From Acetobacteraceae bacterium (GTDB lineage: Bacteria > Pseudomonadota > Alphaproteobacteria > Acetobacterales > Acetobacteraceae): a DNA stretch of 9,281 bases. The stretch spans positions 1 through 9,281 of the forward strand of contig CANHTE010000025.1 in NCBI GenBank assembly GCA_947462945.1, written 5' to 3'. Made by a program: the position numbers and the translations under genes. The notes beneath the pieces were generated by a model that was given only the letters and a program-made list of their open reading frames with translations, ran no database searches and had not been told where the DNA came from. Of the stretch, positions 1 to 6,351 are shown piece by piece; position 1 is the stretch's first letter; each line of letters begins with the position of its first letter.

Positions 1-177
1 CACCCGTTGTGCGCGCCTCCGGCGCAAGCATGTGAGACGGGGCGGGCCGGCACCCACCCGGCCCGGCGCAAGCACAGGCGCCCTGGTTTCGGTGCGATTT
101 GCGATGCTCGCCAATGCCAAACTGGATTGGCAAGCATTGCCGTGAACCCGTCTTCTTCGAAATCGCCAAGCGGATGT
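1..177. other. Intergenic stretch, no gene recognised
   Basis: No open frame here looks like a protein. The plus-strand frame starting at position 7 gives low-complexity Ala/Pro/Arg-rich sequence and runs antisense into the DUF2842 gene. The stretch holds a 12-bp direct repeat (19-30 and 63-74), a perfect 8-bp GC hairpin (43-50 pairing with 58-65, 7-nt loop), and a 6-bp hairpin TGCCAA/TTGGCA (115-120 with 127-132). The last lies about 46 bases past the stop of the minus-strand DUF2842 gene. It could end that transcript, but it has no clear T-run. What lies left of position 1 is unknown. Confidence 0.5.
19..74. repeat. 12-bp direct repeat flanking a GC hairpin
   Basis: CCGGCGCAAGCA occurs at 19-30 and again, exactly, at 63-74. 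The 32 bases between contain most of a perfect 8-bp inverted repeat, CGGGCCGG (43-50) and CCGGCCCG (58-65), around the loop CACCCAC. The second repeat copy overlaps the right arm of the hairpin. The repeats and hairpin are directly visible. A role as terminator, dispersed intergenic repeat or protein-binding site is inference. Confidence 0.45.
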
Positions 178-372
178 TCAGGGCTGGGGCCGAGCGGCCC
201 ATTCGATCAATCGTTTCGCGGGCACGACCCATATGATCCCGCAAATTACATAGTAAGCCAACTGTATTGCCCAGTGGCTGTGGACAACAAAATCCCCTAA
301 GGCGACCACAACACCGATATAAACGATAAATCCGACTACACCGATCAGGAACGCAAGCTTGCCTCGTGACAT
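178..372 (-). CDS. DUF2842 family small membrane protein
   Basis: A 64-residue protein with two hydrophobic segments, about residues 7-28 and 35-52. Its second half carries the pattern AYYVICGIIWVVP followed by LIEWA, which fits the alphaproteobacterial DUF2842 family (YY..AG..W..P...W). The family has no assigned function; an inner-membrane location follows from the helices. GC is about 52%, clearly below the neighbouring genes. The start at 372 is the first usable in-frame codon, but the purine-rich GGAGG lies 13 bases upstream, farther than usual. An out-of-frame ATG at 383 is 2 bases from it and opens a 12-codon frame that overlaps this start. The gene is divergent from apt. Family call fairly confident, exact start less so. 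Confidence 0.75.
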   Translation of the reverse strand: MSRGKLAFLIGVVGFIVYIGVVVALGDFVVHSHWAIQLAYYVICGIIWVVPAKRLIEWAARPQP

Positions 373-547
373 TGGCGCGACATGGCCTCCTTTGTTGCTT
401 GCACCCGGGGATGGGTGAATAGCTTGCTAAATATTGCAGCTTCGGGCTAGGCTTCAAGCGCATGAGGGGCGAGTGGGAGGTTTGCAGCCCCGACCCGCCC
501 TCATGGCGCCCCTGCCTTCCTTCTGGCCTGCCGCATCGAAGAGACCC
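373..547. promoter_or_regulatory. Divergent spacer between DUF2842 and apt
   Basis: This 175-base spacer must hold promoters for both the DUF2842 gene (leftward) and apt (rightward). Its only AT-rich patch is at about 416-438, around TAAATATTG, the natural place for a -10 region on either strand. I found no convincing -35/-10 pair. It also contains an in-frame ATG at 503 that could give apt a 15-residue N-terminal extension. The stretch after about 460 is GC-rich and could be an untranslated leader. Confidence 0.3.
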
Positions 548-1072
548 GTGACGGAAAACGAACTCAAACGCCATATCCGTGGCATCCCCGATTTCCCGAA
601 GCCGGGGATCCTGTTCTACGACATTTCGACCCTGCTGCGGCATGGGCCCGCCTGGAAGGCCGCGATGGCCGCCATGGCCCAGCGCATCACCCCTTACCAG
701 CCGCAACTTCTGGCAGGCATCGAAAGCCGGGGCTTCCTGCTGGCGGCGCCTTTGGCCCTGGAACTCGGGCTCGGTTTCATCATGCTGCGCAAACCACGCA
801 AGCTGCCTGGCGCAACCGTCGGCCTCGACTACGCGTTGGAATATGGATCGGACCGGATTGAAATGCAGGCCGATGCCATCGAGCCCGGGCAGCGCGTCAT
901 CCTGCTGGATGATCTGCTGGCGACCGGCGGCACCATGCAGGCCGGCCTGGGCCTGTTGCGCCAGGCGGGGGCCATCGTCCCCGCAGTGGCGACCCTGATC
1001 GAGCTCAGTTTTCTGGGCGGAAGGAATCGTCTCGATGTCCCCGTCGAAACTCTCCTCACCTATGACGAGTAG
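548..1072 (+). CDS. apt: Adenine phosphoribosyltransferase
   Basis: Salvages adenine: adenine + PRPP gives AMP + pyrophosphate, in the cytoplasm. The 174-residue protein (from GTG 548) matches the family's usual 170-180 residues. It begins with the typical helix and [15 protein letters not shown] motif, continues with [14 protein letters not shown] and RKPRKLPG, and carries the PRPP-binding loop [12 protein letters not shown]. The frame is open back to 434, but homology begins at the GTG, which has GAAGAG four bases upstream, so I prefer GTG 548. ATG 503 is the main alternative. Its last 38 bases overlap the start of the LOV kinase gene, suggesting co-transcription and coupled translation. 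Confidence 0.93.
   Translation: MTENELKRHIRGIPDFPKPGILFYDISTLLRHGPAWKAAMAAMAQRITPYQPQLLAGIESRGFLLAAPLALELGLGFIMLRKPRKLPGATVGLDYALEYGSDRIEMQADAIEPGQRVILLDDLLATGGTMQAGLGLLRQAGAIVPAVATLIELSFLGGRNRLDVPVETLLTYDE
1021..1025 (+). promoter_or_regulatory. Ribosome binding site of the LOV kinase, inside apt
   Basis: AAGGA, within a longer GGAAGGAA, sits nine bases before ATG 1035 and inside the apt coding sequence. It decides the kinase start: the alternative ATG at 1062, which overlaps the apt stop, is preceded by pyrimidine-rich sequence with no such motif. Confidence 0.6.
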
Positions 1073-3107
1073 GGCACCCCCGCTTGAGGTGACCCGCATC
1101 ATTCGCGATGTGGGGGGCAATGCCTATCTCGAGGGCAGCGACGGTGCGGTTTCCGCTGCGGGGCTGAACGGCGTGCTTGCCCTGGCCATCGCCGCCGCGC
1201 CCACGGGCATCACCGTTGCTGATCCTTCGCTGCCGGATTGCCCGCTGGTCTTCATCAATCCAGCCTTCACGCAGCTTACCGGCTACCCGCCGGAGGAAGT
1301 TCTGGGTCGGAATTGTCGCTTCCTGCAGGGCCGCGGCACTGAAAAGGAGTCGATCCGAACGCTTCGCCTGGCCATCGCCGCCGGCAAGCCCATCACCCTG
1401 GAATTCACCAATCACCGCAAGGACGGCCGTCGCTTCGTCAATGAGTTGCGGATGGCCCCCGTGCTGGACGAGCAAGGCCAGCTGGTGGCCTATATCGGCA
1501 TCCAGCACGACGTCACTGCCCGCAAAAAAGCCGAGCGCGAAGCCACCAAGGCCCGCCGCGCCGCCGAGCGCGCGAACCAGGAAAAGAGCGACTTTCTCGC
1601 TTTCATGTCGCATGAGGTGCGCACCCCCCTGCATGGTGTCATGGGCACCCTGGCCCTGCTGCTGGACACGGCCCTGGATGCCGAACAGCGTGCCTATGCC
1701 GAAACCGCGCAGCGCTGCGGCGCCACCTTGCTGCATACGGTCAATGAATTGCTCGATCTCAGCCGGATCGAGGCGGGCAAGCTCGGCATCCACGCCGATC
1801 CCTTCTCCCTGGCCGATATCGTCAAGGATGTTCTGGACCTCCTCGCCCCAGCCGCGGCCGAGAAGGGCATTGAGCTCTCCGCCAGCCTGGATCACCTGCT
1901 GCCCGGACAATTGATCGGCGACCCCAGCCGCATCCGCCAGGTGCTGATCAACCTGGTCGATAATGCGGTGAAGTTCACCCATCGCGGCAGTGTGGAACTG
2001 CGCATCGCGGCCCTGCCGGATGGGCATGTGGGCTTTGCCGTCACCGATACCGGCATTGGAATTCCGCCCCGGCTGCGCGCCAGCCTCTTCACCCGTTTTG
2101 CCCAGGCCGACCCCGCCGGCGAGCAGATCGGCTCAGGCCTGGGGCTGGCCATCTGCAAGCGCCTGGTGGCGTTGATGGGCGGCCAGATCGCGGTGGACAG
2201 CACGCAGGGCCGTGGCAGCACCTTCTTTTTCGACCTGCCTTTGGCGCATGTCCCGGAATCCGGAACCCCGCCCCCCCGGATTGCACCACGGCCTGTTCTT
2301 GTGCAGCCGCTCGCCGGCGCGCATGGCCGCATCCTGCTGGCCGAGGATGGCAAGGCCAATCAGCTGGTCGCCGCCGCCATCCTTCGCAAGGCGGGCTACA
2401 CGGTCGAACTGGCGCGGGATGGCGCCGAAGCCGCGGCCGCTGCCGAATCCTCGGATTACGATCTGATCCTGATGGATATCCGCATGCCCCTCATGGATGG
2501 CTATGCGGCAACCCGCGCCATCCGCGCCGTGCCCGGCCCGCGTGGCCGCGTGCCCATCATCGCCATGACGGCCAGCGTGATGCCCGGCGATTCCGAGCGC
2601 TGCACAGCCGCTGGCATGGATGGGCATTTGCCCAAGCCGCTCGGCAAGGCGGAACTGCTGGCCGCCGTCCAGCGCGTGCTCGACGCCCGGCCCCGGCGCC
2701 CCCGCGTGGCCATCCCCGAGGCCGAGCCCGGCGCCACGGCCCCCCTGCTGGACCGTGAAACGCTGGAGGAACTGCGGGCCGCCGTGGGCCCCGGCCGCCT
2801 GCCCCGCCTGATCAGCGTCTTTACCGCCGAAACAAAGGAGCGCGTGCGCCGCATGCATGCGCTGACCGATCCCCACCGGATTGAGGATGAAGCGCATAGC
2901 CTCAAGGCTGCAGCCGCCACCTTTGGCGCCACCGCGCTGAGGGATGCGGCGCGCGCACTGGAAGCGGCCTGCCAAAGTGGCGACCCCGCCGGTTGGCGCC
3001 GCATCCTGGATATTCTGCCGGGCCTCGCGGATCGGAGCATCGCGGCCTTCCCGCAGCCGCGTAATGAGGCGCGTGCGAAGCAGGAGCGGGACCAAAAGGG
3101 CCGTTGA
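1035..3107 (+). CDS. LOV-domain hybrid histidine kinase with receiver and HPt domains
   Basis: A 690-residue soluble sensor kinase with no membrane segment. Residues about 50-162 form a LOV-type PAS domain with GRNCRFLQG: Cys94 is the expected flavin-adduct residue, and Arg95, Gln98, Asn126, Asn136 and Gln157 match the FMN-contact positions. A helical linker (about 163-183) leads to the DHp domain with [12 protein letters not shown] (His193). The ATPase domain has the N-box [13 protein letters not shown]1 DTGIGIP and G2 GSGLGLAI. A receiver domain (about 431-550) has Glu437/Asp438, Asp481, Thr512 and Lys534. A C-terminal HPt (about 572-665) has [13 protein letters not shown] (His621). The predicted relay is His193 to Asp481 to His621, then an unlinked regulator. 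Start 1035 has AAGGA nine bases upstream; ATG 1062 lacks one. Blue-light sensing is inferred from conserved residues. Confidence 0.92.
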   Translation: MSPSKLSSPMTSRAPPLEVTRIIRDVGGNAYLEGSDGAVSAAGLNGVLALAIAAAPTGITVADPSLPDCPLVFINPAFTQLTGYPPEEVLGRNCRFLQGRGTEKESIRTLRLAIAAGKPITLEFTNHRKDGRRFVNELRMAPVLDEQGQLVAYIGIQHDVTARKKAEREATKARRAAERANQEKSDFLAFMSHEVRTPLHGVMGTLALLLDTALDAEQRAYAETAQRCGATLLHTVNELLDLSRIEAGKLGIHADPFSLADIVKDVLDLLAPAAAEKGIELSASLDHLLPGQLIGDPSRIRQVLINLVDNAVKFTHRGSVELRIAALPDGHVGFAVTDTGIGIPPRLRASLFTRFAQADPAGEQIGSGLGLAICKRLVALMGGQIAVDSTQGRGSTFFFDLPLAHVPESGTPPPRIAPRPVLVQPLAGAHGRILLAEDGKANQLVAAAILRKAGYTVELARDGAEAAAAAESSDYDLILMDIRMPLMDGYAATRAIRAVPGPRGRVPIIAMTASVMPGDSERCTAAGMDGHLPKPLGKAELLAAVQRVLDARPRRPRVAIPEAEPGATAPLLDRETLEELRAAVGPGRLPRLISVFTAETKERVRRMHALTDPHRIEDEAHSLKAAAATFGATALRDAARALEAACQSGDPAGWRRILDILPGLADRSIAAFPQPRNEARAKQERDQKGR

Positions 3108-3150
3108 GGCGGCGAAGCGCCTCAACGGCGCCGGCGGCCTAAAGGCGCCG
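3100..3150. terminator. Inverted repeats between convergent genes, probable bidirectional terminator
   Basis: GCCGTTGAGGCG (3100-3111) pairs perfectly with CGCCTCAACGGC (3118-3129), a 12-bp stem with the 6-base loop GCGAAG. It overlaps the kinase stop codon. A second perfect 7-bp repeat, CGGCGCC (3126-3132) with GGCGCCG (3144-3150), overlaps the first and spans the merR stop, so the two stems may compete. On the minus strand the first stem is followed by CCTTTTGG, a weak T-run; on the plus strand there is none. The position between two convergent genes supports a terminator for both. Confidence 0.6.
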
Positions 3151-3519
3151 CAGCGCCCCGGCGATGGCGTCCAGCTCCGCCAGCAATTCGGCCATGGCGC
3201 CGTCTTCCTCGGCGTGGTCGCCCAGTGGCAATTCGGGCTCTCCGTCACCCTCACCAAGCATGCGTTGCACGCCCTTGATCGTGTAGCCCTGGGTATAGAG
3301 AAGATCGGCGATGCGCTTGAGCAGAGCCAGGTCTTCCGGGCGATAATAACGGCGCCCGCCGCCGCGCTTCAAAGGCTTGAGTTGCAGGAATTTCGTTTCC
3401 CAGAAGCGCAGCACGTGCTGGGGGACGTTCAACTGCTCCGCCGCTTCGCTGATGGTGCGGAAGGCCTGGGCCGATTTGCGCGGCCGGGGGCGATCCTCCA
3501 GATCAGCCTCGTTCGTCAC
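3139..3519 (-). CDS. MerR-family transcriptional regulator
   Basis: A 126-residue DNA-binding protein. Residues about 20-89 form a MerR winged-helix domain: [22 protein letters not shown] for the helix-turn-helix region, then [15 protein letters not shown] for the wing and the start of the next helix. It has no cysteine-rich metal-binding tail. After an acidic linker the C-terminus is a short helix (about 103-124), perhaps for dimerisation, so an inducer cannot be deduced. The start is GTG 3519, overlapping the ihfA stop by four bases (GTGA), so translation is probably coupled. A MerR regulator of this type right after ihfA is common in alphaproteobacteria; its targets are generally unknown. 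No metal-resistance genes are nearby. Confidence 0.88.
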   Translation of the reverse strand: MTNEADLEDRPRPRKSAQAFRTISEAAEQLNVPQHVLRFWETKFLQLKPLKRGGGRRYYRPEDLALLKRIADLLYTQGYTIKGVQRMLGEGDGEPELPLGDHAEEDGAMAELLAELDAIAGALRRL

Positions 3520-3830
3520 GTCTTGTCGCCTGCGGCGAGCACCTTGCCATTGATCCGCGCCTTCAGAACCTGGCTGGGCCGAAAGGTCAGCACACGACGG
3601 GGAAGAATGGGAACTTCGATGCCGGTCTTGGGATTGCGCCCGATGCGCTGGCCCTTCTTGCGCACGAGAAAGGTCCCAAAGCCGGAAATCTTCACCGATT
3701 CTCCGGTTTCCAGCACGGCGGCCAGGCGGTCGAGAACCGCTTCCAGAAGGGCGGCCGACTCGTTACGCGAGAGTCCAACCTCCGCGTAAATCGCCTCCGC
3801 CAGGCCCGACCGCGTCAGCGTTTCCATCAT
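3516..3830 (-). CDS. ihfA: Integration host factor subunit alpha
   Basis: A 104-residue DNA-bending protein of the HU/IHF family, which pairs with IHF-beta to fold DNA during recombination, replication and transcription. Visible features are the N-terminal helices ([18 protein letters not shown]), the core [21 protein letters not shown], the arm with the intercalating proline in GRNPKTG, and the alpha-type end [19 protein letters not shown]. Length fits the family. Two adjacent ATGs (3830 and 3827) share one GGAG, at 5 and 8 bases; either may be used. The open frame runs on to 4475, but that part is antisense to a real exported protein and does not resemble IHF. The gene is followed by merR with a four-base overlap. 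fabH, often upstream in alphaproteobacteria, is not here. Confidence 0.93.
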   Translation of the reverse strand: MMETLTRSGLAEAIYAEVGLSRNESAALLEAVLDRLAAVLETGESVKISGFGTFLVRKKGQRIGRNPKTGIEVPILPRRVLTFRPSQVLKARINGKVLAAGDKT

Positions 3831-3998
3831 TGGGTCTCCATCGAGGCAGCTTGTCTCGCAAGTGTCTGAAGCGACAAGGAAGCCGGTATGCACGTGCCAC
3901 GTCAACCATGTTTCGCGTCGAAGCGTTGGACATGTGTCCTTAACCGCACATTCACCTGGGGCGTGGCAGGTCCCTGACCGGCCCCAGGAAGGAGTCCC
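3831..3998. promoter_or_regulatory. Divergent spacer between ihfA and an SGNH gene
   Basis: This 168-base spacer should carry promoters for ihfA (leftward) and the exported SGNH gene (rightward). On the minus strand TTGACG (3905-3900) resembles a -35 box, but no good -10 lies 16-18 bases on. An 11-base palindrome, ACGTG-C-CACGT (3892-3902), overlaps it and could be an operator. GGACA-TG-TGTCC (3928-3939) is another short inverted repeat. A GGAAGGAG (about 3987-3994) is the ribosome site for the SGNH gene. The palindromes are visible; their regulatory role is inference. Confidence 0.3.
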
Positions 3999-4622
3999 AT
4001 GCCCATGATGCTCCCTCGCTGGCATTTCGCTGCCATCCTCGTTCTGTCCATCATGATTTTTAGCCCGGCAAAAGCCCAGGACGCCGCGCCTTCCGCCGCC
4101 TGCCCCGATATCTTGCTGGGTGACAGCCTGGCCCAGGGATTGGCGCCACATGCCCGCAGCCTCGGCTTCACCGTCATCGCGCAGCAAGGCGGTGGCATGG
4201 CCTGGTTGCACCAGCAGGAGCCGCGCTGCGCCCGCCGCCTGATCCTGGTCTTCGGGACCAATGACCTGCGCGGGATGAGCGCCGCCGAGGCTGAGGCCTA
4301 TCCCCTGCGCATCGCCGCCATCATGGAGCGCTGGGACGCCCAGCAAGCCATCTGGGCCACGCCCGGCTGCTTCCAGGATGAAGCGCTGGAGCGCGGCAGC
4401 GCCGCGCTGGATGCCGCCCTCACCCGCCATTTGCGCCGCGCGAGCGACCGGCTGCGGGACTTGCCCGCGATCCATAGCGGCCGCGTTTCACGCTGCACCT
4501 ATCCCTCGCATGACGGCATCCACCCCACGGGCCTGGGCTACCGGAACTGGTGGGGCAGCCTGGCCGAATGGCTCGACCGCACCCGAATCGCCGGGGTGCA
4601 GCCCAGCCAGGCTGCGCGTTGA
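3999..4622 (+). CDS. Exported SGNH/GDSL-type hydrolase
   Basis: A 207-residue protein with a Sec signal peptide (hydrophobic about residues 9-22, probable cleavage after AKA at 26). The mature part has the SGNH blocks in order: LLGDSLAQG (Ser43), a glycine run QGGGMAW (Gly64-66), FGTND (Asn88) and DGIHPTG (Asp172, His175). It is therefore a likely periplasmic serine esterase or acyl-transfer enzyme; the substrate cannot be read. Cysteines 35, 77, 124 and 166 could form two disulfides, consistent with export. AAGGAG lies four bases before ATG 3999; ATGs at 4005 and 4008 are alternatives. It is divergent from ihfA and converges on the MBOAT operon, so a link to O-acylation is inferred from location and fold only. 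Confidence 0.82.
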   Translation: MPMMLPRWHFAAILVLSIMIFSPAKAQDAAPSAACPDILLGDSLAQGLAPHARSLGFTVIAQQGGGMAWLHQQEPRCARRLILVFGTNDLRGMSAAEAEAYPLRIAAIMERWDAQQAIWATPGCFQDEALERGSAALDAALTRHLRRASDRLRDLPAIHSGRVSRCTYPSHDGIHPTGLGYRNWWGSLAEWLDRTRIAGVQPSQAAR

Positions 4623-4624
4623 AG

Positions 4625-4666
4625 CGCCCAGAGGGCGTTGCCCCGGCCAGGGGCCTCAGCGGCCCC
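4625..4666. terminator. Cluster of small GC hairpins between convergent genes
   Basis: Three short perfect stems are packed here: CGCCC/GGGCG (4625-4629 with 4633-4637, then TT), GCCCC/GGGGC (4640-4644 with 4650-4654), and GGGGCC/GGCCCC (4650-4655 with 4661-4666, the loop carrying the stop of the minus-strand gene). The last two share an arm and cannot form together. There is no T-run beyond TT, so a terminator role rests on the position between two convergent stops. Confidence 0.35.
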
Positions 4667-4952
4667 CTCCCAGGAATTCGCGCAATGCCCGCATCGCGCC
4701 CGGCACGCCCAGTGCTGCCATGGCGTCATTCCAGGCTTCGGCGAGAGCAATCGCGCCCTCGGTGCCTGGCAGGATGGGCAGGCCATAAGCCGCGTCCAGA
4801 ATGGCCTCCGACCGTCCCATCACCAGCAAGACGCCCACGAGGCTCAGCACCAGCAATGCCCCGCGCAGCGGCAGCACCGCCGTGCGCCCGGAGAAATCAT
4901 CCGGCACGCCGGGGCGTGGCGGCGGGGCGTCCGGCAACCAGGGCTGCTGCAT
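4656..4952 (-). CDS. Small membrane protein of the MBOAT operon, unknown function
   Basis: I do not recognise a named family. From ATG 4952 it is 98 residues: a proline-rich cytoplasmic-looking start (QQPWLPDAPPPRPG), one membrane helix at about residues 25-45 (LPLRGALLVLSLVGVLLVMG), then an amphipathic tail with LPILPGTEGAI and AEAWNDAMAALG ending REFLGGGR. It is very probably real: AGGAGG lies five bases before ATG 4952 and overlaps the MBOAT stop, the gap is only ten bases, and the hydrophobicity is well ordered. GTG 4955 is possible but too close to that site. The helix-plus-amphipathic layout recalls the N-terminal anchors of some MBOAT-partner SGNH proteins, so it may be an accessory or docking subunit. 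That is inference. Confidence 0.7.
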   Translation of the reverse strand: MQQPWLPDAPPPRPGVPDDFSGRTAVLPLRGALLVLSLVGVLLVMGRSEAILDAAYGLPILPGTEGAIALAEAWNDAMAALGVPGAMRALREFLGGGR

Positions 4953-4957
4953 CACGG

Positions 4958-4963
4958 CCTCCT
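4958..4963 (-). promoter_or_regulatory. Ribosome binding site of the small membrane protein
   Basis: Read on the minus strand this is a full AGGAGG, five bases before ATG 4952 and two before GTG 4955. It therefore favours the ATG. It shares a base with the MBOAT stop codon, which points to translation coupled to MBOAT. Confidence 0.65.
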
Positions 4964-6351
4964 CAAAACTGGAAGTAGATGAAGGGGGCCACGCCCTCGG
5001 GGCCCGCGTGCAAAATCAGCAGCAGGATTATTCCACCCAGCGCGCCCAGCACCATGGGCGGCAAGCGCCGGGCCCGGGCCTCGATCCGTTCCCGGAGATC
5101 GGCCGGCCAGAAGTGGAAGGAAAGGCCAAGCAGCGTCAGCGCCAGAAGCCGCCAGCTGGCGCTCTCATTCGGCACGTCGAATTGCCACAGCCCTGCCAGC
5201 ATCGCACCGAAACCACCAAGGTCCTGCGCGCGGAACAGCACGAAGGCGAAGACGACAACGTGAAAGGTCACGGCCCAGCGCAGCAGCCGCGCGCCGCGCC
5301 CTGCCGGCGTGGCCTTGCCGCCCAGCGCACGCTCGATCCAGAGCGCCAGCCCATGCAGCAGGCCCCACAACACGAAGGTCCAGGCCGCGCCGTGCCAGAT
5401 GCCGCCCAGCAGCATCGTTGCCATCAGGGCAAATCCGGCGTGGCGCCGATTGCCGCCGAAGCCGCGGATATAGACATAGTCGCGCAGCCAGAAGGAGAGC
5501 GAGATGTGCCAGCGCCGCCAGAACTCCGAGAGCGAAAGCGCGCGGAATGGCTGGTCGAAATTCTTCGGGAAATGATAGCCAAGCAGCGCGGCAAAGCCGA
5601 TCGCCATGTCCGAATAGGCGGAAAAGTCGCAGAAAATCTGGATGGTATAGCCATAGCTGGCCAAGAGGATGTCCAGGGCACCATGGGCTGACGGGTCCCG
5701 GAACACCGGGTCCACGACGCCGGTCGCGAGTTCGCTCGCGATCACCAGTTTCTTGAAGAGCCCCCCCAGGATGAGGATGCCGGCCATCACCACGGGGATG
5801 CGGAAGCGATCGGGCGGGGTGTGCAGCTGCGGCAGGAAATGCGCGGCGCGCACGATGGGCCCGGCCGCCAGATGCGGGAAGAAGGTCAGATAGACCAAGA
5901 CATTCAGTGGGCTCGACTCGGGCTCGGCCGCGCCGTCATGCGCGTCCACCATGTAGGAAATGGCCTGGAAGACGTAGAAGGAAATCCCGACCGGCAGGAT
6001 GATGTCGAGCAGCGGGACGGGACCCAGCCCCAGGCCATCCAGCCGCGCCACCACCTCCTGCAGGAAAAAATTGGCGTATTTGAACCAAAAGAGCCAGGCC
6101 AGCACGCCCCCGACGCCGAGCCAAAGCCAGGTCCGCGAACGGCCATTCCCACAAAGCAGCCCCGCCCCCCAGGTCCAGAGGCCCACCACCAGCAGCGCCG
6201 CGCAAAGCTCCACGCTCCAGAAGGCATAGAAGGCGAGGTTGGCGGCCAGCAGAAAGCCCCGATGCCAATCGGGCCGGAAGCGAACCAGCGACCAATGGCC
6301 CAGGAAGACCACGGCGAAGAAAACGGCGAAGATCCCGGTGGGGAACAGCAT
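4963..6351 (-). CDS. MBOAT family membrane O-acyltransferase (AlgI/PatA-like)
   Basis: A 462-residue multi-pass inner-membrane protein, close to the usual length of AlgI-type enzymes. Family motifs appear in order: ILPVGISFYVFQAISYMVD (about 118-136), TFFPHLAAGPI (156-166), GYTIQIFCDFSAYSDMAIG (234-252), PFRALSLSEFWRRWHISLS (268-286), FWLRDYVYI, and GGIWHGAAW (316-324) with the presumed catalytic His320. The C-terminus FIYFQF is typical. Such proteins pass acyl groups, usually acetyl from acetyl-CoA, across the membrane to a periplasmic SGNH partner that loads a glycan. The ATG follows the TGA of the upstream SGNH gene with no gap, in the same frame and without a clear ribosome site, so translation is probably coupled. 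Acceptor (peptidoglycan or exopolysaccharide) unresolved; the Ape1-like partner favours peptidoglycan. Confidence 0.92.
   Translation of the reverse strand: MLFPTGIFAVFFAVVFLGHWSLVRFRPDWHRGFLLAANLAFYAFWSVELCAALLVVGLWTWGAGLLCGNGRSRTWLWLGVGGVLAWLFWFKYANFFLQEVVARLDGLGLGPVPLLDIILPVGISFYVFQAISYMVDAHDGAAEPESSPLNVLVYLTFFPHLAAGPIVRAAHFLPQLHTPPDRFRIPVVMAGILILGGLFKKLVIASELATGVVDPVFRDPSAHGALDILLASYGYTIQIFCDFSAYSDMAIGFAALLGYHFPKNFDQPFRALSLSEFWRRWHISLSFWLRDYVYIRGFGGNRRHAGFALMATMLLGGIWHGAAWTFVLWGLLHGLALWIERALGGKATPAGRGARLLRWAVTFHVVVFAFVLFRAQDLGGFGAMLAGLWQFDVPNESASWRLLALTLLGLSFHFWPADLRERIEARARRLPPMVLGALGGIILLLILHAGPEGVAPFIYFQF

Noticed and set aside
1..177. tRNA or small RNA gene in the left spacer
   Set aside because: The hairpins do not arrange into a cloverleaf, no T-loop consensus was seen, and no promoter/terminator pair frames a transcript.
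434..547. Apt N-terminal extension back to 434 or 503
   Set aside because: The extra residues are not part of the family; homology and normal length begin at GTG 548 with GAAGAG before it.
1056..2027. 323-codon minus-strand open frame
   Set aside because: Antisense to the LOV and kinase domains, composition typical of a shadow frame.
2133..3257. 374-codon minus-strand open frame across the kinase end
   Set aside because: Antisense shadow of the receiver/HPt region, continuing into merR out of frame; no recognisable domain.
3139..3830. merR-ihfA as a metal-resistance or mobile-element module
   Set aside because: The regulator lacks metal-binding cysteines, there are no resistance genes, and this gene pair is ordinary chromosomal content in alphaproteobacteria.
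3831..4475. Long N-terminal extension of the ihfA frame
   Set aside because: The added residues do not resemble IHF, lie antisense to an exported SGNH protein with full motifs, and a ribosome site precedes the normal IHF start.
4801..5691. 296-codon plus-strand open frame
   Set aside because: Antisense to MBOAT; polar low-complexity translation with no family features.
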